Source: DALYDP01 sp964348685
GTDB taxonomy: Bacteria; Patescibacteriota; Gracilibacteria; Peribacterales; Peribacteraceae
Assembly (NCBI GenBank): GCA_964348685.1
Contig: CAYGDM010000037.1
Coordinates: forward strand, 1-11,099
DNA: 11,099 nt
Reading direction: 5' to 3'
A model generated the notes under the pieces. It did not search any database. It had not been told where the DNA came from and was given only the letters and a program-made list of their open reading frames with translations. Made by a program: the position numbers and the translations under genes. Shown in pieces: positions 6,809 through 11,099 of the stretch (position 1 is its first letter; each line of letters opens with the position of its first letter).

Positions 6809-7240
6809 ATGTCTTCACAATTTCCTTTCCACGGCATCTTCTCCGGTCTCGGACAAGAGGATGACATGCCCGCGGAGGCCGCGGCGCAAAAAACGAGCAT
6901 GCCGCAAAACGGCACCGGGCAGGTCGCCGTCGACATCTACGAACTCGACAACTACTACATCATCCGCGCGCCGATCGCCGGCGTGAAATTGTCGGACCTC
7001 GACATCGAAGTCGCCGACAACCAGCTCACGATCCGCGGCAACCGCCAGCAAGGGGAGAGCATCCCGGGCGACCAGTTCTATATCCAGGAATGCTTCTGGG
7101 GTCCGTTCTCACGCACCGTCACGCTGCCGTTCGTCATCGACCCGAAGAAGATCCGCGCGACGTTCAACCGCGAGTGCATCTTGAAGATCCTCGTACCGAA
7201 AGAAGAGCGCGTGAAGATCGTAAGGATTAACGAAGGGTAA
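6809..7240 (+). CDS. Small heat shock protein, Hsp20/alpha-crystallin family
   Basis: The 143-residue ATP-independent holdase binds unfolding proteins. Residues 1-36 are a variable N-terminal arm (MSSQFPFHGIF...). The alpha-crystallin domain spans about 38-131, with VAVDIYELDNYYIIRAPIAG (39-58), LTIRG (73-77), and FSRTVTLP (100-107) followed by the ILKILVPK strand (124-131). The usual A-x-x-x-n-G-x-L motif is altered: the Gly is replaced in NRECIL (120-125). A short tail with KIVRI supplies an I-x-I-like anchor for oligomer formation. I chose ATG 6809 because the upstream frame, open to 6611, runs antisense through uppP-dedA and its promoter region. No Shine-Dalgarno is visible; TATTGT at 6793-6798 may be a -10 giving a very short leader. 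It is divergent from uppP-dedA and ends directly at the palindromic element. Confidence 0.9.
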   Translation: MSSQFPFHGIFSGLGQEDDMPAEAAAQKTSMPQNGTGQVAVDIYELDNYYIIRAPIAGVKLSDLDIEVADNQLTIRGNRQQGESIPGDQFYIQECFWGPFSRTVTLPFVIDPKKIRATFNRECILKILVPKEERVKIVRINEG

Positions 7241-7328
7241 AGCCCCTCTCCCCGACCCGCGACGGGTCGACCCTCTCCCGCCGGGAGAGGGTAAATTCTC
7301 GCAGATGAGAATTTGGGAGAGGGGCTTT
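7239..7328. repeat. Nested-palindrome (cloverleaf-like) element between convergent genes
   Basis: The outer arms AAAGCCCCTCTCCC (7239-7252) and its perfect complement (7315-7328) form a 14-bp stem. Inside are three further perfect hairpins: GACCCG/CGGGTC (7254-7268), CCCTCTCCCG/CGGGAGAGGG with a one-base centre (7271-7291), and AAATTCTC/GAGAATTT (7293-7314). The whole could fold as a cloverleaf. It fills exactly the gap between two convergent genes, reaching into both stop codons (hsp20 TAA at 7238-7240, unknown gene TAA at 7327-7329). It may serve as a bidirectional terminator, although it lacks U-tracts. The arms share the CCCCTCTCC/GGAGAGGGG core with the DUF559 unit repeats. Confidence 0.85.
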
Positions 7329-7572
7329 ACGCAGCCAACCGGAAGAGTGCTTCCGCGTGAATGTCTTGGAGGGTGTTTCGCACTCCTTCCTCATCGCCCG
7401 TCAGCGCGAAATCGGCGACGAGCAAGTGGCCCGTCAGCGCGGTTACCACAGCTGTCGCTTCTCGTTTCAATTCCGCCGTCCACTTTCCCGGCTGATCAAG
7501 AAGATCTTGCAGCTTGTGACCGTGCGTCAGCGCGCCGGCGACGAACTCGATTTCCTGGGAGAGTTTGGACAT
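7327..7572 (-). CDS. Unknown 81-residue protein
   Basis: I do not recognise this family. The protein is soluble-looking, mostly helical in composition, with no cysteine, no signal peptide and no membrane segment. It starts MSKLSQEIEFVAGALTHGHK and ends ALFRLAA. The gene has the best consensus promoter in the window, 17-bp spaced TTGACT and TATAAT on the minus strand, with a predicted leader of about 29 bases but no obvious Shine-Dalgarno. Its stop is embedded in the nested-palindrome element. It is divergent from galU and shares the -35 region with it, so the two genes may be regulated together or compete. The promoter supports a real gene; the function is open. Confidence 0.65.
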   Translation of the reverse strand: MSKLSQEIEFVAGALTHGHKLQDLLDQPGKWTAELKREATAVVTALTGHLLVADFALTGDEEGVRNTLQDIHAEALFRLAA

Positions 7573-7607
7573 ACGTGGTGGGGAAATGTGTGTGAAGGTT
7601 TCCGGCC

Positions 7608-7636
7608 ATTATAGTCTTTTTTCGGTTTTGAGTCAA
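7608..7636 (-). promoter_or_regulatory. Consensus promoter of the 81-residue gene
   Basis: On the minus strand TTGACT (7636 to 7631) is followed after 17 bases by a perfect TATAAT (7613 to 7608). The predicted start is about 7601. Its -35 overlaps the galU -35 on the other strand. Confidence 0.8.
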
Positions 7637-7655
7637 AAGGGGGTTGACCTACACT
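7628..7655 (+). promoter_or_regulatory. Leaderless promoter of galU
   Basis: TTGAGT (7628-7633) is followed by 16 bases and TACACT (7650-7655). Six bases (TGCGTA) lead to ATG 7662, which puts transcription start on the ATG. TTGAGTCAA (7628-7636) is a near-perfect palindrome that serves as -35 for both directions. Confidence 0.7.
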
Positions 7656-7661
7656 TGCGTA

Positions 7662-8483
7662 ATGCAGCTCACACAAGCCGTTCTCCCCGTCGCAGGCCTT
7701 GGAACCCGTTTCCTGCCATGGACGAAGATCGTCCCCAAGGAACTGCTTCCGATCGGCAATATGCCGGCCATCGCGCTCCTCGTGGACGAATGCCTCTCGG
7801 TCGGCATCACCGACATCTGCTTCGTCATCAGCGCGGGGAAAGAATCGATCCCGAAGTTCTTTGAACCGGACGAAGGCCTGAACGCGATCCTCGAAAAAAA
7901 GGGGAAGTTGGACATGCTGAAAGACCTGAAAAAATACGACAACGTACACATTCACACGGTGTACCAGCATGAACAAAAAGGAGACGGTCACGCGATCATG
8001 CAAGCGGCGGACTGGGTGAAGAGCGACCACGTCGCGGTGCTGTTCGGCGACGACCTCATCGCACATGAGAAGAGCGGCTTGCAGCAGTTGAGCGCCGCGA
8101 TGGACCTGCTGCCGGAGAACGAACGCGCGACGGCCGCGATGCTCTCGCTCGAAAACCTGCCGCGCGAGGAGGTCTACAAGTACGGCGTCGTCGACCCGCT
8201 CTCGCAGGAAGGCCGTCTGGTGCGCGTACGCGGCCTCGTGGAGAAGCCGAAGGTGGAAGAAGCGCCATCGACGCTCGGGATCGTCGGCAAGTACGTCATC
8301 CCGCGGAAGACGTTCGACGTGCTGCCCTCGGTGAAGAGCGGCCAGGGCGGCGAGATCCGCCTCATCGACGCGCTCATCGCGCTGAAAGACGACATCGCGA
8401 TTTGCGGCTGGGAATTCGAAGGCAAGCGCCTCGATCTCGGCCGGCCGGAAGGCTACAAGGAAGCGGTGCAGATGCTGGGCTGA
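7662..8483 (+). CDS. galU: UTP-glucose-1-phosphate uridylyltransferase (GalU)
   Basis: The enzyme makes UDP-glucose from UTP and glucose-1-phosphate, the donor for surface polysaccharides and glycolipids. The 273-residue protein has the nucleotidyltransferase signature AVLPVAGLGTRFLPWTKIVP (6-25) followed by KELLPIGNMPA, with GLGTR at 12-16 and PKE at 25-27. It also has QHEQKGDGHA (102-111), the metal/sugar site FGDD (128-131), and further on YGVVDP, LVEKPK and GGEIRLIDAL. Length is slightly under the usual 290-300. A TTG at 7644 would add six residues, but the -10 box lies inside that stretch, so ATG 7662 is preferred. A related specificity (another sugar nucleotide) cannot be excluded, but the motifs fit GalU best. 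It ends just before a terminator shared with a convergent gene. Confidence 0.92.
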   Translation: MQLTQAVLPVAGLGTRFLPWTKIVPKELLPIGNMPAIALLVDECLSVGITDICFVISAGKESIPKFFEPDEGLNAILEKKGKLDMLKDLKKYDNVHIHTVYQHEQKGDGHAIMQAADWVKSDHVAVLFGDDLIAHEKSGLQQLSAAMDLLPENERATAAMLSLENLPREEVYKYGVVDPLSQEGRLVRVRGLVEKPKVEEAPSTLGIVGKYVIPRKTFDVLPSVKSGQGGEIRLIDALIALKDDIAICGWEFEGKRLDLGRPEGYKEAVQMLG

Positions 8484-8499
8484 GCTCGATTTTTTCCAC

Positions 8500-8530
8500 A
8501 AAAAAACCGTCATACGAATGCGTATGACGG
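8500..8530 (-). terminator. Rho-independent terminator of the membrane-protein pair
   Basis: A perfect 10-bp stem CCGTCATACG/CGTATGACGG (8507-8516 with 8521-8530) surrounds the loop AATG. On the minus strand it is followed by seven T (8506 to 8500). The stem touches the stop codon of the minus gene at 8531. In the plus direction, for galU, there is no T-run after the stem, so it is mainly one-way. Confidence 0.9.
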
Positions 8531-8833
8531 CTATGATTCCCTGCGCACGCCCAGCAACCAGGCGTTCGCGAAGCAGTACAAGGAAAAACCGAGACCGCCG
8601 ATAACGCAGTGCAGATACAACGATGGCGGAATGACGAGCGGGAAGCACGCCACCGGCGCCAGCAGCCACCATGCGGACGCTTTTTTGCTGCACACGAGCA
8701 CCAAAAGCTCGACGAACATGTGGACGCATCCCACGCCGGCCAAGAACGTCATACCCTGCGTGAACAGTACGCAGACGTACGCGACGACGAACATGGCGGA
8801 CATGAGCGTCCTCAAAGAAAATCGTACGATCAC
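8531..8833 (-). CDS. Small multi-pass membrane protein, second of a paralogous pair
   Basis: The product has 100 residues with the GTG start at 8833, which overlaps the previous gene's stop as GTGA. GGAAGGGG upstream acts as ribosome site. The longer frame to 8890 would run through the end of the first gene and lacks support. The sequence begins MIVRFSLRTLMSAMFVVAYV and has about three hydrophobic spans, with a central KKASAWWLL and PLVIP. Both the N-terminal RFSLxT and the K-x-S-x-W...PLVxP region are shared with the upstream gene, so the two are tandem paralogs, probably interacting and translationally coupled. I recall RFSLRTLL-like starts in small planctomycete membrane proteins, but this is from memory. 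Function is unknown. The pair ends at the hairpin terminator. Confidence 0.7.
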   Translation of the reverse strand: MIVRFSLRTLMSAMFVVAYVCVLFTQGMTFLAGVGCVHMFVELLVLVCSKKASAWWLLAPVACFPLVIPPSLYLHCVIGGLGFSLYCFANAWLLGVRRES

Positions 8834-9201
8834 AAGACGTTTCCCCTTCCGAAGAAGCGAGCGTGCGCCAGGCGGCAGACCTCTTTCCATTCCTCATCGC
8901 AGCAATGCATGCCCAGATACAGGGCCGCCGTGCCGGCAACGTGGAGCCACGCGTCACGCTGCGTTCCCGTACCGATGAACAACGGGATCGCAATCGCGAG
9001 CGGAACGACGAGCGGCAACCCCATCGCGAGAATCATCATCCATGACACCGAGTGCTTCCCATCGTAGAAAAACACGCGGGGAACGCAGGCGACCGCACAT
9101 AACAACGCGAGGCCGAAGGGATCGTTTCGCAGGGCGAACGGCAGGCAGAAAAACCCTATCGCCGTCACCCATCGGAACATTGTGAACAAACTGAATCGCA
9201 T
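8830..9201 (-). CDS. Small multi-pass membrane protein, first of a paralogous pair
   Basis: The product has 123 residues, starts MRFSLFTMFRWVTAIGFFCL and has about four hydrophobic spans, then a short soluble tail (CCDEEWKEVCRLAHARFFGR). There is no signal-peptide cleavage site and I do not recognise a family. The middle has KHSVSW...PLVVP, aligning with the same region in the next gene. The start is fixed by a full-length Shine-Dalgarno site four bases upstream, and a TTGACA/TATTTT promoter lies about 32 bases before the ATG. It overlaps the next gene by 4 bases, so both are read from one message. A conserved CC at the start of the tail could bind metal or form disulphides, but this is speculation. 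Confidence 0.75.
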   Translation of the reverse strand: MRFSLFTMFRWVTAIGFFCLPFALRNDPFGLALLCAVACVPRVFFYDGKHSVSWMMILAMGLPLVVPLAIAIPLFIGTGTQRDAWLHVAGTAALYLGMHCCDEEWKEVCRLAHARFFGRGNVL

Positions 9202-9205
9202 GTCC

Positions 9206-9215
9206 CACCTCCTTT
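9206..9215 (-). promoter_or_regulatory. Full-length Shine-Dalgarno site
   Basis: The minus strand reads AAAGGAGGTG, fully complementary to the common 16S rRNA 3' end, four bases before ATG 9201. It is much stronger than any other site in the window. Confidence 0.9.
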
Positions 9216-9239
9216 CTGTGGTGAAAAGGGACTAAGAAT

Positions 9240-9267
9240 AAAATAACTCTTTTTATAAATATGTCAA
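9240..9267 (-). promoter_or_regulatory. Promoter of the membrane-protein pair
   Basis: On the minus strand a perfect TTGACA (9267 to 9262) is followed after 16 bases by TATTTT (9245 to 9240). The predicted start near 9233 leaves a 32-base leader holding the Shine-Dalgarno site. The surroundings are strongly AT-rich. Confidence 0.65.
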
Positions 9268-9321
9268 TATCTGTGATAGCACGACAGGAACACGTACTTC
9301 TGTGCCGAAGGGCCTATTCCG

Positions 9322-9336
9322 TGCTATACTAGTGCG
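9322..9336 (+). promoter_or_regulatory. Extended -10, leaderless start of the 76-residue gene
   Basis: TGCTATACT (9322-9330) is followed by six bases (AGTGCG) and ATG 9337. It has the same TGnTATACT-N6-ATG layout as the surface operon at 1833-1850. Confidence 0.7.
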
Positions 9337-9567
9337 ATGGTTTGGCAGAACAACATTCCCGACGGCGCGAACTGGAACGACGTGATCCACACGTTCTCCG
9401 TGCTTACGGAATCCGACGTTGAGAGCATTTCCAAGCGCGCCCGCTTAAAACTGCTCGACCTCGAGATGGGCGCTCCGCTCGATCCCGATGCAGCGCTGGC
9501 GGAAGAAGAACTGCGCGGCATTCGCCAGATGTATCTCGATATTTTGAGGGAGGCGGAAGAAATGTGA
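9337..9567 (+). CDS. Unknown 76-residue protein
   Basis: This is a small acidic protein, probably helical, with the start MVWQNNIPDGANWNDVIHTF. The core LTESDVESISKRARLKLLDL and the tail EEELRGIRQMYLDILREAEE look like an amphipathic helical hairpin. It has no cysteine, signal or membrane segment, and I do not recognise a family. The extended -10 box six bases before the ATG supports the start and argues for a real gene. Its stop (9565-9567) abuts, on the opposite strand, a copy of the uvrB stop, which implies that this gene was once directly convergent with uvrB before the ClpP-like gene came between them. Confidence 0.65.
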   Translation: MVWQNNIPDGANWNDVIHTFSVLTESDVESISKRARLKLLDLEMGAPLDPDAALAEEELRGIRQMYLDILREAEEM

Positions 9568-9588
9568 TCACTTCCCGCTCCGGAGCTC
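9567..9588 (-). repeat. Displaced copy of the uvrB 3' end (left direct repeat)
   Basis: Read on the minus strand it encodes ELRSGK and a stop, identical in protein to the end of UvrB at 10675. The 22 bases match 10674-10695 at 20 positions. Both differences (CTC/CTG and CGG/CGC) are third-position synonymous changes. The match fades beyond 9588. Confidence 0.7.
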
Positions 9589-9610
9589 CTTTTGATGCGT
9601 ACATCTGTAT

Positions 9611-9638
9611 TTGACATATCAATATTTTTATTCAAAAT
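9611..9638 (+). promoter_or_regulatory. Promoter of the ClpP-like gene
   Basis: A perfect TTGACA (9611-9616) is followed after 16 bases by CAAAAT (9633-9638). Six bases then lead to ATG 9645, so the start of transcription again falls on the ATG. TATAAC at 9638-9643 is closer to consensus but sits 21 bases from the -35. Confidence 0.5.
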
Positions 9639-9644
9639 ATAACA

Positions 9645-10673
9645 ATGAAACGCCTGGGAGAAGCGCCGCTAAATAAATCTGTCGTACAAAAATACGACGG
9701 CCAGTTGCTGCACATCATTGATGGACGCTTTGATAGACGTTACCCACTTCTCTTGATCGATCATGAATCCAAAGAGCTCTATGATTGCCCTCAACTTCAA
9801 GAAATTCTCAGCGGGCGAGCAATATACGCACAGCTACCCGCACTGAAATCTCCGGAACTAGTGAAAGAGGAGGCAGGATATTCCGACAGAATTCGTTATT
9901 TGATCTATGACGGGCGTCTTCTGATCACAACGCTGCTTACCTCTCCAGGAGGCGTCTCTGCTGTCCTACGGTCGGTGCAAAGGATGCATGAGGAAGTGGA
10001 AAGGAGAAATGGGGAGTCCATCGTGTTCGTGGGATCAAGGGCGGCAAGCGCGGCAGCGTTGTTATTCGGGCATCACAAAAAACAGAATAGGCATTGCATG
10101 AACGAATCGAAGTTCTTATGGCACGCCGGAACTCTTCCCATGCGTAATCCCAATGACGGATTATCTGAAGAAGAGCATGCAGACTTGCTGCAAGTCTCGC
10201 GAAGTATGGACAATCGCGCGATCGATGCTTTTTTCTCAAACGAAGCGAGCGGGCCCGATGCCGAAGAATTTCTGGAATACGTGCGAACGACGCTGCAGGA
10301 TTCGCAAGACGTACGCTTACGGGGCAGGGATTTGCGTTTCTACAACGTCATTGAAAACGTCTCTCGCACCATTGAAGAGATGCGCGATTCCTTCGCATCG
10401 ATCACGGGATTGCCGGGATACTGTGTCTCGCGATCGTACGACAAAGATCTCGTGCATCGATTTTTCACCCGCACAGGCCTTGAACAATGCATGAGATCCG
10501 TCACAAGCCGACCGATCGAATACAAAAAGAAAAAATGGGCATTCGAACCGCAGTCGGAAGCTGAAACAGCAGCGTGGACCGAGACAATGAATGCGCTCCG
10601 GGGCGCACGCGAATTGGATCCGATACTGTGCCCCGAAAAGCCATTCCTACCGCAGCTAAAACGAAAACAATAA
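9645..10673 (+). CDS. Divergent ClpP-fold serine peptidase with long N- and C-terminal extensions
   Basis: The product has 342 residues. The middle shows the ClpP signature in order: LLTSPGG (97-103), VGSRAASAAALLF (129-141) with Ser135 at the nucleophile position, and NESKFLWHAG (153-162) with His160, exactly 25 residues later as in E. coli ClpP. Then DVRLRGRDLRFYNVIENV (222-239) aligns with ClpP DRFLSAPEAVEYGLVDSI, giving Asp222 as the third triad member. The Ser-His-Asp set is therefore complete. Compared with ClpP there are about 80 residues before and 100 after the core, and 13 extra between His and Asp. No signal peptide is visible, so it is probably cytoplasmic. Base composition is lower in GC than the neighbours, with AGA, TTA and ATA codons more frequent, which suggests transfer. 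It may form a ClpP-like ring or act alone; substrates are unknown. Confidence 0.75.
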   Translation: MKRLGEAPLNKSVVQKYDGQLLHIIDGRFDRRYPLLLIDHESKELYDCPQLQEILSGRAIYAQLPALKSPELVKEEAGYSDRIRYLIYDGRLLITTLLTSPGGVSAVLRSVQRMHEEVERRNGESIVFVGSRAASAAALLFGHHKKQNRHCMNESKFLWHAGTLPMRNPNDGLSEEEHADLLQVSRSMDNRAIDAFFSNEASGPDAEEFLEYVRTTLQDSQDVRLRGRDLRFYNVIENVSRTIEEMRDSFASITGLPGYCVSRSYDKDLVHRFFTRTGLEQCMRSVTSRPIEYKKKKWAFEPQSEAETAAWTETMNALRGARELDPILCPEKPFLPQLKRKQ

Positions 10674-10695
10674 ATCACTTCCCGCTGCGCAGCTC
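10674..10695 (-). repeat. uvrB 3' end (right direct repeat)
   Basis: It is the working copy of the repeat found at 9567-9588, encoding the last six codons and stop of uvrB. The ClpP-like stop TAA (10671-10673) lies immediately outside it. Confidence 0.7.
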
Positions 10696-11099
10696 GCGTT
10701 CCAAGAGCTCGATTTCGTCGCGCATGTCGGCGGCTTGTTCGAACTGCAAATTCTCCGCGGCGATTTCCATCTGCGCGTTGAGCTCGGCGATGAGCTTCTT
10801 CTTCTCGTCGCGCGGGATCTTCGTGTGATCGCGCTTCGGACGGCGCAGTTCCAGCTTCCGCTGCTCCTCACTGATGTCGTGCACGGCTTTGATGATCGTC
10901 TGCGGCGTGATGCCGTGTTTCTCGTTGTGGGCGATCTGGATGGCGCGGCGGCGGTTCGTCTCGTCGAGGGCGCCTTTCATCGCGTCGGTCATTTTATCGG
11001 CGAAGAGCGTCACGTGGCCGCGGACGTTGCGGGCGCAGCGGCCGATCGTCTGGATAAGCGCGTCGCGCGAGCGCAGGAAGCCCTGTTTGTCGGCGTCCA
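10675..11099 (-). CDS. uvrB: Excinuclease ABC subunit UvrB, C-terminal part
   Basis: UvrB is the damage-verifying helicase-like subunit of nucleotide excision repair, working with UvrA and UvrC. The gene enters from the right edge; about 141 residues are visible. They begin in helicase motif VI, DADKQGFLRSRDALIQTIGR (the E. coli protein has a similar IQTIGRAARN). Here the following residues are CARN, so Cys replaces the usual Ala. NVRGHVTLFADKMTDAM and NRRRAIQIAHNEKHGITPQT follow, and the protein ends in the UVR domain, AAENLQFEQAADMRDEIELL, which contacts UvrC. The internal ATG at 11013 is not the start, because the conserved frame continues upstream. The last six codons are duplicated upstream of the ClpP-like gene. 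Confidence 0.95.
   Translation of the reverse strand, partial: DADKQGFLRSRDALIQTIGRCARNVRGHVTLFADKMTDAMKGALDETNRRRAIQIAHNEKHGITPQTIIKAVHDISEEQRKLELRRPKRDHTKIPRDEKKKLIAELNAQMEIAAENLQFEQAADMRDEIELLERELRSGK

Larger units (their letters stand above)
9567..10695 (+). mobile_element. Candidate insertion at the uvrB 3' end carrying the ClpP-like gene
   Basis: Direct repeats 9567-9588 and 10674-10695 bracket a 1.1-kb segment with one gene. The DNA inside and its promoter are visibly lower in GC than the flanks. At both junctions a plus-strand stop lies 0-1 base before the convergent uvrB-type stop. No integrase or transposase is present, so it could be a remnant or an integron-like or island-like cargo. 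The insertion is inferred. Confidence 0.45.

Noticed and set aside
7527..8993. 488-codon open frame on the minus strand across galU
   Set aside because: It lies antisense to clear GalU motifs, is rich in Arg, His and Val as expected of a shadow frame in high-GC DNA, and shows no recognisable domain.
9576..9593. Possible terminator GCTCCGGAGC followed by TCCTTTT
   Set aside because: The palindrome has no loop and is better explained as part of the displaced uvrB 3' end.

Overview
The window is compact bacterial DNA of fairly high GC using the standard code: TGA acts as a stop in galU, uvrB and the XRE gene. No rRNA, tRNA, CRISPR array or complete classical insertion sequence was seen. The taxon cannot be fixed from this sequence. 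Small surface genes with an LAxTG-type sorting signal, an UppP-DedA fusion, very short intergenic gaps and apparently widespread leaderless transcription suggest a monoderm-like or candidate-phylum (Patescibacteria-like) bacterium, but this is an inference of low to moderate confidence.

Layout. Positions 1-182 hold the 3' end of an unidentified plus-strand gene. Positions 184-671 form a self-contained unit: a DUF559 nuclease-like gene between two inverted hairpin repeats. dnaJ follows on the minus strand; its natural start position carries ATA instead of ATG. Divergent from dnaJ is a two-gene surface operon (1848-3388): a thrombospondin-type-3-repeat protein, then an acidic secreted protein ending in LAPTG, a membrane segment and a basic tail. 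recJ (3441-5114) overlaps a small convergent XRE regulator. A minus-strand gene (5320-6717) fuses UppP/BacA to a DedA domain. hsp20 diverges from it and ends in a nested-palindrome element (7239-7328), which also closes an 81-aa unknown gene from the other side. That unknown gene and galU share a divergent promoter region with overlapping -35 boxes. A hairpin terminator separates galU from a convergent pair of small paralogous membrane proteins (8531-9201).

The last part (9337-11099) has a 76-aa unknown gene, a lower-GC gene for a divergent ClpP-fold serine peptidase, and the C-terminal part of uvrB. The ClpP-like gene lies between two direct copies of the last 22 bases of the uvrB end. The two copies differ only at two synonymous positions, which is what integration at the uvrB 3' end would leave behind.

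Shared themes. Lipid-carrier recycling (UppP-DedA), nucleotide-sugar supply (GalU) and surface proteins point to envelope building. DnaJ, Hsp20, RecJ and UvrB are housekeeping stress and repair genes. At least six genes have a -10-like hexamer ending exactly six bases before the start codon, so transcription would begin on the start codon itself. A clear Shine-Dalgarno sequence is seen only at uppP-dedA and the membrane-protein pair.
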